Source of the DNA: Calvatia gigantea
Lineage: Eukaryota; Basidiomycota; Agaricomycetes; Agaricales; Lycoperdaceae
Assembly: GCA_025093985.1 (NCBI GenBank)
Contig: JACAAK010000009.1
Location: 2,232,001 to 2,296,000, forward strand
DNA: 64,000 nt
Direction: 5' to 3'
The position numbers were made by a program, and so were the translations under genes. Positions within the stretch are counted from its first letter, which is position 1; the number at the start of each line of letters is the position of its first letter. The notes under the pieces are model-generated. The model worked only from the letters and a program-made list of their open reading frames with translations. It did no database searches and had not been told where the DNA came from. Of this stretch, positions 1-11,373 are shown in pieces.

Positions 1-148
1 AAAGAAGTATACCACAATTGGACCATTACCATTTTACGAGAGTTACAACACGGTCATTGAGGAAAATGGCTCGGTCATTTATTGGACTTGCGGAGGCAAA
101 TCCGGTCAGCGAGAGGGCAGTGAGAACGGGAACAGTGGGGGAACGCAT
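1..148 (-). CDS. N-terminal exon of a secreted protein (runs off the window)
   Basis: The first ATG on the minus strand is at 148-146. It opens a typical eukaryotic signal peptide: Met-Arg, a hydrophobic stretch (TVPVLTALSLTGFASA), then a small-residue cleavage site followed by SPINDRAIFLND. Reading continues to about position 30, where TGG-TAA would stop it; a GTAATGG there looks like a 5' splice site, so this is probably exon 1 of an intron-containing gene whose remainder lies left of the window. Nothing beyond the signal peptide identifies the family. The protein is inferred to enter the secretory pathway; its function is unknown. Confidence 0.55.
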
Positions 149-793
149 GGTAAGTTGAACGGGAGAAGGGAAGGGAAAGCCATTGCAGGCCCTCCTTAAA
201 GGATTCGGGGGCAGCTCGGCACCGCCGCGAAATATGGTTCATGGAGCTGCCTTTATGTAGTATATATACAATTCTGCTAAGCCAGGTTGTCGTTTTTGTT
301 ATGCTGGCACAGTAGGAACCCTAACCAGTAACACACGATGGCAAGTTTAAATTTTGAAGGGTCCCTGCAGTTCTCACAGTTCCAGCATTTAACAGTTTTC
401 CAGTTAGTAGCTTCAAGCAAAAACGAGCTGGGTCCCTCGTGGCAAAACTTGGGAGGGTTGCACTGGGCCCAGCGGACAGGGTCCATTTTTCAGCCAGAGC
501 TAGACCAGTAAAATCAACGGCTCCGGGGATGGTGATGTACATTAGCCGGGTTTCTGAGACAAATGTTGTATTGCTGTGTAGATTGAGCCCACGAGGAGGA
601 TACACGCTACGATAAAGCCAGCGTGCTGAAGAACCGGAAACAAATGTGATTGGATCATCAGATTCGGGTCGAGTGACACCAAATTCAGCAGCCTTGGCCA
701 GATAATCACATGCTCAGAAGCCGCCCATAATATGCCCTCGAGGAGTACTCGGACGTTCCACCATTATTTCCCTGTACCCTTCTACCACCGTCC
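149..793. other. Intergenic region between two divergent genes
   Basis: This is the shared upstream region of the secreted-protein gene (minus) and the acyl-CoA dehydrogenase gene (plus). It has a TA-rich stretch near 257-270 (tagtatatataca) that could serve as a TATA-like element for the minus-strand gene. A short minus-strand reading frame at 277-486 contains four cysteines, but I found no support for it as a gene. No repeat or RNA gene was recognised. Confidence 0.4.
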
Positions 794-3120
794 ATGGCCA
801 CCAAGGAATTGAAGCCACTTACCAGAGAGGATGTTGCTAAGGTATGCGACCCCCAGTGTAGGCAGGAGAGTAAACTGATACGGACCATCTTAGCATAACA
901 AAGACGGTGACCTGGTGTGTTTCCCAGATTTGGGGTTTAAATTACCACTGATCACCTTCTATTACATAGTGGATCAGTTGTTGACTCCAAGGTCTACGAT
1001 ATCAGCAGATTCAAAGATCTCCACCCCGGAGGCTCTTCTGTTCTTCTTGATGAAGACGTCGGTGCGTCATCCCCTGCAGGACAACCCCACCTGATCATTG
1101 ACATTGAAGATACTGTTCGGTAGCCGGTCAAGATGCTACTGAAGCCTTTTATGGTCTTCACAGGCACGAGATAATCGCGAAACCTCAATATGCGCGATTA
1201 CAGATTGGTTTCATTGACGGAGAGAAATCCTTCATCCACAGCCGAGTTGTGGGTGAACTTAGCGAGGTACCATTTGCTGAACCCACCTGGTTGACTGAAG
1301 GCTACTTCAGCCCTTATTTCAATGAGGTGAGCCACTACGTTTGTGAATGGCGGGGTGGGCATTGACGTCAAGCGTGGCAGGGTCATCGCAAATTCCAGCG
1401 AACGGTTCGCAAATTCTTTGACGAGGTTGTCCTTCCGGATGCTATTGTATGTTCACCGGGGTCATCGTTTCTGCAATGTTTTTACGGTCCAATTTTTCGT
1501 CATTCAGGCCAGGGAAGAGGATGGAAAACCTCCCAGCAAGTCTGTCATTGAGGCCATGGCAAAGGTTAATATACATGCCATGCGCATGGGTCCCGGCAAA
1601 CATTTAAAGGGTTTGGAACTCATGGGTGGTGTTGTCAAACCGGAGGAGTTCGACTATTTCCACGAAATGATCGTTACGCAGGAGCTGGCTCGTACTGGCA
1701 AACGTGGTTACGGCGATGGTAAGTTGGTCCGCTCTAATACGTACTTGAATCCCGGTTGAAGACTTTTGTCAGGTCTGATGTCCGGCTCCGTCATTGGCCT
1801 TCCTCCTGTTCTCAATTTCGGCAGTGATGGTGTTAAGAGGAGAGTCATCCCTGATGTTCTCTCTGGGGAGAAGCTTATTTGCCTTGCTATCTCTGAGGCT
1901 TTCGCTGGAAGTGATGTTGCTGGTCTCAAGACCATCGCAAAAAAGACTGAGGACGGTAGATTCTGGATAATCAACGGAACGTGAGTGAAACCCAGACTCA
2001 ATTTGACGGTGGTCTAACACCCTAAAAGTAAGAAGTGGATTACCAATGGAACGTAAGCACTGGGTTACTACTTACTATCCGCACGGAAACTGAACGCCAC
2101 TTGCAAAACAGTTTTGCCCATTAGTGAGTGCTTTTAAGGATCACGAATGAAACTACGGCCCTAATCCCTCACTAGTTTCACTGTTGGTTGTAGGACAGAT
2201 AATGGTTTTACCGTCATCCTCGTTGAACGTGGTGAGGGAGTTGAGACGAAGGCGATCAAAACATCCTACGTATGTGTAGTCTTTTTATACCGGCACTAAA
2301 GCATACCTATCCTTCACACCAGTCTCCTACTGCTGGAACCGCCTTCGTTACCTTTGACAATGTCAAGGTACCCGTCGAGAATACTCTTGGTCCCGAGGGT
2401 GGAGGCATCTTTGTCATACTCTCCAACTTTAACCATGAGCGTTGGGTCATGATCTGCTCCTCCGCACGTTCACAGCGTCTCATCATTGAGGAATGTCTCA
2501 AGTGGATAACTCAACGCAAGGCTTTCGGTAAACCCCTCCACTCGCAGGCTGTGATTCGGAGCAAGCTTGCTGCAATGATTTCTCGTGTAGAAAGTGTCCA
2601 GAACTGGCTAGAGAATATCACCTACCAGATGAATAACATGGTACAAACACCTTCCCCTTAAATGATTTTTGGTGCTGATTTTTGATTTAGAACTATAAGC
2701 AACAAGCGTCTAAGCTTGCCGGGTATGTTGAGTGTTTTGTGTCGAAACTACTGACCTTATGTTACCCAATGACAGGCCCATTGGTCTCCTGAAGATGCAC
2801 GCTACGCGATCTGCTCAGTTGACGGCAACTGACGCTGTCCAGATTTTTGGTGGACGTGGTATCACCCGATCTGGCATGGGCGAGCACATTGAACATGTAA
2901 GCCAATGTCAATTGTTTATTCTGGGGCGGGGGACTGACACTTCAAATTCTTAGTATCATCGGACCGTACCTTTTGATGCGTGGGTTTTAATACTTCTCTT
3001 GAGAAGGGCCAAAATTACTGACAATGGGTGAGCAGTATTCTCGGAGGCGCCGAAGACGTTTTGGGCGACCTTGGTGTGCGCCAGGCTATCCGCAACATGC
3101 CCAAAGACGCAAGATTATAG
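794..3120 (+). CDS. Cytochrome b5-fused acyl-CoA dehydrogenase, probably peroxisomal
   Basis: Predicted FAD enzyme that introduces the first double bond of fatty-acid beta-oxidation. The N-terminal exons (794-841, 894-914, 970-) encode a cytochrome b5-like haem domain with the HPGG signature (KVYDISRFKDLHPGG). The rest is an acyl-CoA dehydrogenase: mid-domain with RRVIPDVLSGEKLICLAISE, then NHERW, and a C-terminal part with QIFGGRGITR. The stop at 3118-3120 follows DARL, a PTS1-like ARL tail, so peroxisomal import is inferred; this fits the FOX2 genes at 11.4-15.7 kb. About eleven introns fit, including a 12-bp microexon at 2112-2123. One oddity: after the exon starting at 970, the frame needs one extra base (A976) removed to read W-I-V-V-D-S-K-V-Y-D. 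The rest of the gene reads cleanly. Confidence 0.88.
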
Positions 3121-3245
3121 GTGGATGTTCTCCAAGGTATGCGTCGAGAGATGATCACTCAACTCGAGCACAAGATCTTTACTATATGTATGCTCCGGTG
3201 TTGTACGAGTGTATTTCTAGTTATAGTACTATACAACCCTCTAAG

Positions 3246-4341
3246 TTACCTGGAACCAGACGCTTTGCCAAATCGCCGACGCTGCGAAACACCGACAGTG
3301 GCAACGGTGGAACCCCAGCCCAACCAACCTACCACGACATTCTTCGCAAAGATTTCGCCAAAGCCCAACATGACTCCATTGACAAATGGGAGCAAGAGAT
3401 TGATGGCGAGTGAAGATGCGAGGGCTTTCAGCCGCGTCCGTTTGGAGAGGGAAGTGTCAAATACAGAAAGAGTGGCAGTTTGGGGGATATGACCGGGCCG
3501 TGAACGAGTTACATGATGATTGTCGTGGTGCTGAGGTGGTGGTGTAGTTGTTTCTTCGGGGAAGGATATGGAAGGGTGCGAGGAAGCTGTGAGTGAGTTG
3601 ACTTCTTCCCACTTTTGAGAACTGTCGATCGTGTCGGACTGGGATACTGTCGAGCTAGCACGCTACAAATATTATCAATTCCCTGGTTTGAGAGATATAA
3701 AACCAGAGAACAGGGAAGCTTACATGTCCTTGAGGTTCACCAGTGACAAGGTCCCGAGCATCAGCAGGACTTGAGGATTGTATGGAATCCTCAACGGCCT
3801 TGTTTTCCTCCGCCCGGTTCTCGACCACAACTGCTTCTTCCTTACCCCTGCCCTTCCTGCTCGGAGAGCTGAGCTACAAACAAAGGGGGTCCAGGAATGA
3901 CCTCAGGTGCAGGCTCAGGAACACCCGCAACTTCCCGTTTTGCAGCCTCTTCACGTTCGGCAGCGCGTTTAGCCTCCCATTCCTCTCGGATTTTTTCAGC
4001 CCTTTCACGCGCTTCGGCAGACTGGGCACGCCAGGTTTTGACTTGTTCTTCATATTCCTGTTTCCAAGCGTCCTTGCTCTGCACCTGCTCCAGAGGCAGG
4101 TTCAGTTGTTGCAGCCTCAGAAGACGATTCGACTGGAGCCTGAGGGGGCTCAACAACTGGTTCCTCTGTCGAAGGGGCTCCCACAGTAGGCATCATTGAC
4201 TGACGACGCGAAGACGGGGCAGAGAAAGCCTCGCTAAAGGCAGCCTGCAAGATGCAGAAGGGTCAGGTACATATGCGGATAGGAAATTACACTCCGACCT
4301 GCCTCGAGAATATGTTCGGTGTCGTCTGTAGGCATAGACAT
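3246..4341 (-). CDS. MIM1: MIM1/TOM13-type mitochondrial outer-membrane insertase subunit
   Basis: The C-terminal exon (stop at 3248-3246) encodes a basic loop then a hydrophobic helix, FVNGVMLGFGEIFA followed by KNVVVGWFGW. The GxxxG-like helix in this setting is the hallmark of fungal Mim1/Tom13, which inserts alpha-helical proteins into the mitochondrial outer membrane. Upstream lies a low-complexity Pro/Glu/Ser region and a charged coiled coil (EYEEQVKTWRAQSAEARERA). Introns inferred on the minus strand include a 49-bp one that joins QAP to VQSKDAW, one ending just before LSSPSRKGRGK, and one after GEPQGH. The start ATG (4341) is provisional: exon 1 ends in phase 1, but the next acceptor needs phase 0, so either the start or a base is wrong. 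Convergent with the acyl-CoA dehydrogenase, 125 bp apart. Confidence 0.75.
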
Positions 4342-5391
4342 TGTGAAGAAAGTTGGACACCGGACAGAGTGAACAACCGCCGATAATACCGAATGGCGAA
4401 AGCTGGCAATTCACTGAACACTTGGTCACACAAGCGTGACGATACCATGGATCACGATATTCTGGCAACATTTCAGCGTTTTCAGCACACACCAATTGCA
4501 CCATTCCTGTCGCAACCGCCATCTTGCACTTCTTGTGCCTTGACTTCACGAATGCCGTGGGACGTGTGAGGAATAAATATGGTAAGCCAGAAGATGGGCG
4601 GGTAAGTAATTCAGTACCCTGCTAGTGCCCAAAGCCTCTACAGAACCGCTGGCCAATTGCAATTGTGAAGACCACCAGATCTTGCATTCCTGGTTATACG
4701 TAGCATGTGGAAGTCGAATATTCAATACTCAATCTCCAACCCCCCAGTACTCGACAACCAGGCCATCTGGTATTCCAGGGGAAACTCCTTAATGGAAATC
4801 CCTCATTTTAATGAATAAATATTCACGTAATATAGTATTCAGCGCTCAGCGATGACAGACAGAACAACTACAAGAAAGACGGACAACCTAGCGGTGGCCA
4901 AAATCTAACACATTCCCGTCGCCCCTCGCCCTTGTGGCAGGCTGCAGCTAACCCTCGTGCCCCTTAGTGCGCGAAAGCGGAATTGAATAATTATGGCACA
5001 CTCTTTTAATCTGAAACTTTGAAGAACAAAGCAGAAACTATGGCAGCAAGAGCACCCGGCCTGCGTACATAAATGCTATGGTTGGTCAACGCGCCACACC
5101 CGCCGCGTGGCATGTAGATGCCTGATCGGCTATAGATAATGAGGTATATCTCTTGAGACAGTGATGTGTTGACATCATCGTCACTTGAGGTCGATCGTGT
5201 CAACAAGTTGTCCTTAAAACGAATTTTGAGACTGCTTTCTTCCCAGCAAATTACCTACGATATATCAGGTATAACGATAATGTGCAAAAGGGAATGGTGA
5301 GCAAACGGGCCCAAACAATTCGAGATACTGTTCATGCTTCTGACCACCCGCCAGTGTTGGTGATTACTACAGGCCTTGTAACGTTAGTCTG
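4342..5391. other. Intergenic region
   Basis: Upstream of the MIM1-type gene on the left and of a small plus-strand gene on the right. A minus-strand open frame runs upstream from the MIM1 start to about 4549 (many Cys), but its codons do not resemble any family I know and it overlaps the expected 5' UTR. The stretch 4800-4850 is AT-rich. No repeat, RNA or conserved gene recognised. Confidence 0.4.
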
Positions 5392-5708
5392 ATGACTTCT
5401 TCTCTTCGAAGTCGAATGGATTTTCATCTCGATTCGTCCATACAGCATTGGGTCTTCGACTATGAAACCGGCGAGCTAGTCAATTGCAACGAGCCTAAAT
5501 GCCGAACGAGTAAAATCCACATTCATAAGGACAAGGAGTACATGTGCGATTGTGCTCCGGTGAGTAGTTTCACTCGTTGAAGGCTGACACAAAGCTCAAC
5601 AATCGTTTCATGACCAAGTCGATCCCCTATGATTACCGCGAGGGCGAAGCCAAAGTGCGGAACATGTTTCACAAGTTATGCCCCAAATGCGCGTCCAGGG
5701 GTCGATGA
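5392..5708 (+). CDS. Small Cys-rich protein, hypothetical
   Basis: ATG at 5392 opens a frame with a Cys-pair pattern: CNEPKC, later CDC, and after an intron a final CPKC close to the stop at 5706-5708. Two introns fit equally: 35 bp (5560-5594) or 62 bp with the same donor; both restore the same frame and give a protein of about 85-95 residues ending LCPKCASRGR. The three Cys clusters suggest metal binding, but I do not recognise the family. There is no signal peptide. It could also be the remnant of a larger gene, since the upstream 100 bp also reads openly. Low confidence that it is a functional gene. Confidence 0.35.
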
Positions 5709-5817
5709 ATCCATGATCAGAGACCCCAATTGCACCAAGTTTTTGTACTCGATACAGCATCCCATTATACATTATTAGGATATACCTTATCACAAGCCCA
5801 CGGGATATGCGCGAGGA

Positions 5818-7463
5818 TCAAAATCGTTTTCCACCTCTCTTAATGGGCTGCCTCACACCTCTCTTCGCCAGGCCACCTCCCATTCCAGAACTTGTACCGG
5901 AACCACCTTTCAGTTGTGCTATCCGGGCCCTCCTCTCCGATTCACTATCGCTCTCATATGAAGACGCCCGTGCAGGCTTGGCTTTCTTCGGAGGCGGTTT
6001 CAGAGGAGAAGAATCGTCATCGGAAGTCTTATCACCCTGAACAACCCGGCTTTGTTCGGGGGTCCTTGCGCGAGAAGCTGCTTGTGAGACCGCCTTTGAA
6101 GAACTTCCTTGTGCTGCCGGTGGGACACTTTGTCGGGCTTGAGGGTCCGGTTCTTCTCCGTCGGACGATTCTGTTGCTGAGCCAGGCTTGGAGGGGGGAG
6201 ACTTGGGTGTATGACCACGCGGCGACGAGACTCGCGGTGGTGAACGAGACTTGGACGGCCCAGTCATTTCCTTGATGATCGAGCTTGAATCAATCATAGC
6301 TATCGGCAAGTTGGATTTTGAGGACTCACGACATCCATTGAAAATAAATGGCTCGTGGAGGGTTTGGTTATGACGGTATCATAAGTTGACGGGACATCAA
6401 GACTCGGTTCCTCCACTGTTGATATGATTTTAGCTAGAGGGCGGTTCTGATTAGGGAATTCGAGAGTCGGGAGTTGAAGTCGGAACCTACGGAGTTCGTG
6501 AAGAGAGTTAAATATGGCGGTCATCCTTCTCAGAATGGTTGATACCCGTGGTTTAGATAATGCGTTCTTGACATGAGTGTCGACTGCGCGCCTGGCCGTC
6601 CGACCAACTTTATCCACAGCCTGCAAATTAGGTACTGGTCAGATGGATTTGCAGGCAGTATTAACGGGAGAAATACCTTTTCGACATCTGCATCTGCCAT
6701 ATCTTGGACAGATTCTGGCGATGAGAACAACAGATGGTTGGTGCTGATGAGGGGAAGCACGAGTTGTTTCGAAATGACATCGGCAGAAATCTTGTATCCA
6801 ACGAAACATGTTTCCCATCTCCATTTGAATGAGTCGCATTCCAATGTGAACGCAATATCCTGAAACAATCATGGTCGGCCAAAATCTCACAGCGAAAAAT
6901 TTGGGGAAGCTGGTTACCGAATAGTTCGTATCGACAACTTCAAATGAAAGCTCGCTGACGCCGCCTAACGTATGGGCTTTGGTCAACAAGTCCAAAATCG
7001 ACAACCTCCATTCGTCCTCATCTTCTATTTTTGAAAACGGGGAAGGGGGTCCGGGGTTATGTTGCCTCCACCGCCTCGCAAGGAGCTGGCTTGACAACTC
7101 TGGGGAAGGTGGTTGTGACAGGGAATCAGCCACAGCATTCAACCCGTGTATACGGGGTAAATATCGGTCACCTTCAATCCAAACGGATTTGGTATCAGTG
7201 AATAGGACACAACAAGTCAGATCGATAGTGGATGAGACAAACTTCTGTTGTTATGAGCATTAACAGAAGAGGTTTGCAACGTTTTTAACTAGTCCACAAG
7301 TTGAAGGCGTAAGAAGAAACTAACAAAGAGATATGGTGTTGGAGACGCAGAGCTTGTTTTGACGAGCCATTCCTTGCCGAGGAATGGTTGGAGCTTGATC
7401 TGGAAAACAAAAGATGAGAAGGTGCAATTGATGACTTATTTAGTGTCAAAGGACCTCTGTCAT
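5818..7463 (-). CDS. XLF/Nej1-like non-homologous end-joining factor
   Basis: Predicted XRCC4-like factor that stabilises DNA ends for ligase IV. The N-terminal head reads PFLGKEWLVKT, then PYLF, an intron, and KFVSSTIDLTCCVLFTDTK followed by VW: this 'FTDTK-x-VW' strand is typical of XLF head domains. A helical region follows (EDEWRLSILDLLTKA; ESVQDMADADVEKAVDKV), then a long disordered Ser/Pro/Lys tail ending VRQPIKRGGKRF (stop 5820-5818). That basic tail is the position of the Ku-binding motif in XLF proteins (inference). The start at 7463 encodes only MTE before the first intron and is tentative. The last intron (near 6290-6330) has a phase mismatch of one base between its best donor and acceptor, so that junction is unresolved. 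Confidence 0.75.
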
Positions 7464-8593
7464 ATGCTGTGTACAAATTCACAATTGGTGTAGGCGAGGA
7501 ATGGAACTAAGTCAAGGAATGTAAAGGGGCAGTTCCATGAACCAAGCAGATTAGGTAATATGCATGACGTCAAAAAGTCGAGGGCCCTTTGACTGAGGGC
7601 TCAGAGTGACGACTGGGAGATGAATCGATAATATTCCCCTAAGTCAAGAAAGGGATAATAGTCCGATAACAAGATACCGCGCGCGGTTGCTATTAATGTT
7701 AGCTTTCATTTCTCCACTTCCGGACCTTGACTGTGCTCGTCTTTAACGCCGAAACTCTAAAGTTCCCTTCTTTACTTCTCACTACAGCGTTGTCTGGTCT
7801 GGAAAGTACTTAGGGTCCCAAAGACGACGCCTAGCTAATCTCTTGTTGGATAAGTATTTCTCAAGATAATCAGCCAGCCAAGAAACGGCGTGTGCAACCA
7901 TCACCACCCATCACCACATCGTCATTTGCAACGTAGAGTGCGGGGGTAATCGGTGGTGTTTTCTTAGCGTGTGTCAATTCAGTTCATGTGTTCAATGGGG
8001 TAACGTCATTGAAAGAGCCGAATAATGATAATCAGGAATGGTGACAGGAGCTGATGGTGGCGGTTCATATTCAGCACACTCCACCGATACTTTGCGTAGG
8101 TGGACTTTGTCGCGTCCGTGGTCATCGACACGCGCAATCGATAAAAGCTGTAGAGAAGCAGTTCAAAGTACTACTAGCGCGCAAAGTCTACTGGGCTTTG
8201 GCTACAAAGAGGCGATAGATTGGTTCAAGACAGCTCCCGAGACCCAAGAAGCACTGAGAACAGGGATGGTAACGGGTGTCACGCGAACAAGCGCGTCGCG
8301 TTCGAACTTTTTGTCATTCGCGTTGTTTGCTTTAGTGTTGTCACCCCACGTGATCGTTGTTCGAGGGAATCTAAGTTGGAACTTTGTTCAGAGTTGCTTG
8401 GTTTCTTCTGAGGCTGACCGGTGGTCTTCGTTCCTCTCTTCTCTCTTTCTACTTTCCAATTTACACCACCCGGCTCCTCAAAACCTTCCAAACATCTCTT
8501 TAAAATTCACCAACCAAATTTCATCTCTTTTCCGTAACATTTCACTCCGACTCGTCGTTCGCCTCAACCAGGTAAACAAGTTCACACTTCACG
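7464..8593. other. Intergenic region and cyclin 5' UTR/promoter
   Basis: Divergent upstream region of the XLF-like gene and the cyclin. From about 8440 the plus strand is pyrimidine-rich (ctcttctctctttc, then repeated ttccaa/caacc runs) right up to the cyclin ATG at 8594, a usual 5' UTR composition in mushrooms. Around 8278-8300 there are several CG-rich words (cacgcgaac, gcgcgtcgcg) that resemble the MCB-type cell-cycle box core; this is only suggestive. A long plus-strand open frame at 8038-8742 crosses the cyclin start in another frame and is not supported as a gene. Confidence 0.4.
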
Positions 8594-10435
8594 ATGGCTA
8601 CAAATCACGTCCGTGTAGGTTCTTTTTACTTTCTACTCGCGTACTGCAACTTATTTACATTTTTTTCACCCCTCCTCACTATACTAGATATCACAACGTC
8701 GCTCCCTCGCGCAGCGCGCCAAGGCTGATGAGAATGCCATGAGCCGACATATCCGTCAAACGTCTCGGGATACAGCAGGTCCCACTCGTTTCGCAGCAAA
8801 GGAAAATGCAGTCAAGTCTGCCCCCGCTCGCCAAGCATTGGGAGAAGTTACCATGGCTGCCGTCAATCGCAAGGTTTGTCACGCCATGGTATTCACGTTC
8901 TCCCATAACCTTGACGCACCGCTCGCCACAGGATGCAGGTTTGAGACCTGCAGCCGGAAAGGAGAAGGAGAAGGAAGAAGTTGGCCTCAAGCGTGGTCGC
9001 TCTGACTCTACCTCCTGCGTCCAACGAGTTCCCTTGGGTCCGGGAAGGGCCGTCGCCGCGCCGCCCCTGGCAAGTTCTGTAAACGCCCGCGTTTCCGTGG
9101 CCCGCGCGCGAGCTGTCTATTCTGCTACTCGTCGCGCTTTACGAGTCTCTACGTCCAGTTCCCAGCCTACAGTTGTCCCTACTCCGGACGAGGTTGATGC
9201 CGTCAAGGATCTTCCTCCAAGTGAGATGGATATCGAAGATGATCCCGTCGACGGATCAGAAGAAGATGAAGCCGAAGTCGCAAACGAACGAGAAGTCGAG
9301 AACATGGTGGGTGTCGAGCGAAGCGACGAAGAAGAAGAACAGGAAGACCCTCCCCAGGAGTCCAAACCTCCTCGCGTATGGCCTGAGGTTGGTACCGAAC
9401 GCGCACATCGGTACGCGAAGGAAATCCAAACGATTCGTGAAGCATTCCACGATGAAGTCGACATGTTCGATCCAACCATGGTATCTGAGTATGCAGAGGA
9501 CATTTTCGAATACATGTGTGATCTCGAGGTGTGTATTATCGTGATTTTGGAAATTTTACAGATACTCACCGTCTTCTAGGAAGAAGTCATGCCCCAGGCA
9601 GATTACATGTCCAACCAAACGGAAATCACTTGGGAAATGCGCCAAACTCTCAGTCGACTGGCTTCTCCAAGTCCACTTTCGTTATCACATGCTTCCCGAA
9701 ACCTTGTGGATCGCCATCAATGTTGTCGATCGCTTCTTATCACGGCGGGTTGTTTCCTTGGGCAAGCTCCAGCTTGTCGGCGTTACGGCGATGTTTATCG
9801 CTGCCAAATACGAAGAGATCCTCGCACCGTCGGTTGAGGAGTTCGTCTTCATGACCGAAAATGGATACACCAAGGAGGAGATTCTCAAAGGCGAACGTAT
9901 CGTCCTCCAGACGCTCGATTTCCGGGTATCACATTATTGCTCCCCCTACAGCTGGATGCGCAAGATAAGCAAGGCCGATGACTATGACATCCAGACACGG
10001 ACGTTGAGTAAATTCCTAACGGAAGTCACCCTGCTCGATCATCGTTTCTTGAGGGTGAAACCGAGCCTCATCGCTGCGATCGGGATGTACTGCGCAAGAA
10101 GGATGTTAGGCGGGGATTGGGTATGTGGCTTCCTTTAATATGCTCGGGCACGCACCTAACTCGTGTCCCGGCGCGTCCTCATTGAACGTCATGTGACTGA
10201 TACTTTTTACCAGAACGAGGCATTCGTCTTCTACTCGGGTTTTACCGAAGAGCAGTTATTGCCTGGTCATCAGTTACTCGTGGAAAAGCTAGCAGAGAGC
10301 GGGTTCTCGCGCCAATATGTATGCAAGAAATATGCTAACAAGAAATTCCTCAAGGCATCGGTGTTCGCCATTGAATGGGCAAAGCAACACGTCAATGACC
10401 TGGCGCCTGCAGAGACAATGATGATTGTGGACTAA
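8594..10435 (+). CDS. B-type mitotic cyclin
   Basis: Regulatory subunit of the mitotic Cdk1 kinase. The start MATNHVRV is followed by an intron and QRRSLAQRAK, whose RxxL fits a destruction box. An acidic/Ser region follows, then the pre-cyclin-box part (WPEVGTERAHRYAKEIQ, DYMSNQTEITWEMRQTL) and two cyclin boxes (VDWLLQVHFRYHMLPETLW; FIAAKYEEILAPSVEEF; later LVEKLAESGF). The protein ends ETMMIVD at 10435. Four introns fit (8615-8690, 8875-8931, 9529-9580, 10120-10214, approximate). Between MRQTL and VDWLLQ, where no intron fits, one extra base (A at 9652) breaks the frame: CTC-A-GTC-GAC-TGG. Both sides are highly conserved, so this is either a sequencing indel or a real +1 shift; uncorrected, the protein would end early. 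Confidence 0.9.
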
Positions 10436-10849
10436 AATCTCGTTTCCCTCGTCTCATATAAAGCCAGATATCCCCAACCTTGCTATACCATGCCACCCTC
10501 GCGCAATCTATGCTTCTTGACTTTATCCACATTCCTTGACCCCACCGCCAGCATTCTTCATCTAATGACCAAACATCTGCATGTCTCTTGTCTATGTCGT
10601 TTTTTTTTTTATTCTTTTGCTATTGATCCATGTCTCGTCGTTTCCTTCCTTATCATGAATTCCCTCGTCCTTTCTCATAACGACACCCCAACCACTCCCT
10701 CTTTGACACGAACACCTCTACGCTTGTCGATATGTTCTCATGACCAACTATGTTCACTCTTTTGACTTTTTTCTTCTCTTACTCTCTCTCTCATGTTCCC
10801 AGCCTCATTCTCTCGCGTCATGTAAATCTATTCATTTCCCTTCACTTAC

Positions 10850-10892
<43 letters not shown>

Positions 10893-11373
10893 AGTCTCCA
10901 ATCTCTTGATCTTTGTCTCTCGTCTCGAAAAGTCGCTCCTGAATGCATGTGTAACCACTCGGATATTCATTCCCGTTTGTGTTCGGCTTCTCATTTTCAT
11001 CATGCAGTGCATGATATATATTTTGCTTGGCCTTTGTATATATCATGCGCCCGGGTGCGACTTTAATTTATTTTCTAACAAATTGACATTCCCAAGAATC
11101 CGTGTATACCAACTCAATGTTGTTGAGAAACATGGGCATACTATAGAATTTGGGGTTGATACGGCTGTTGCTTAGACGAAGGGCGTACACAAGTCTTTTG
11201 AGTTTCACGAGATTGGGCGGTTAGAACTTTAAATCCGGTGACTGGATAAGGTAACCGGTGATGTAAGGCATGCTGGGGGGGAGAGATTTCACGTGCGAAG
11301 TCCGATCCAAACAGTATTTCACGAAGTTCCGCTTCACTTGGTTTCCTTCTCCGCGATATTAGATTCTGTGACT
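10436..11373. other. Intergenic region, cyclin 3' UTR and FOX2 promoter
   Basis: The first half is pyrimidine-rich and carries the (TC)n tract listed separately. The second half is upstream of the FOX2 dehydrogenase gene. No conserved coding sequence was found; short open frames here are driven by the CT-rich composition. Confidence 0.4.
10852..10891 (+). repeat. (TC)n dinucleotide microsatellite
   Basis: An uninterrupted run of about 20 TC units, about 420 bp downstream of the cyclin stop codon. It sits in a wider pyrimidine-rich zone and is likely length-variable between isolates. No function is implied. Confidence 0.95.

Noticed and set aside
277..486. 69-codon Cys-containing minus-strand frame
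   Set aside because: No conservation recalled, no signal peptide, and it sits in the promoter region of two divergent genes.
3024..3492. Plus-strand frames after the acyl-CoA dehydrogenase
   Set aside because: They are antisense to the MIM1 C-terminal exon, which has clear family conservation.
8038..8742. 234-codon plus-strand open frame
   Set aside because: It crosses the cyclin start and its first intron in another frame; its composition follows the pyrimidine-rich leader and no domain is visible.
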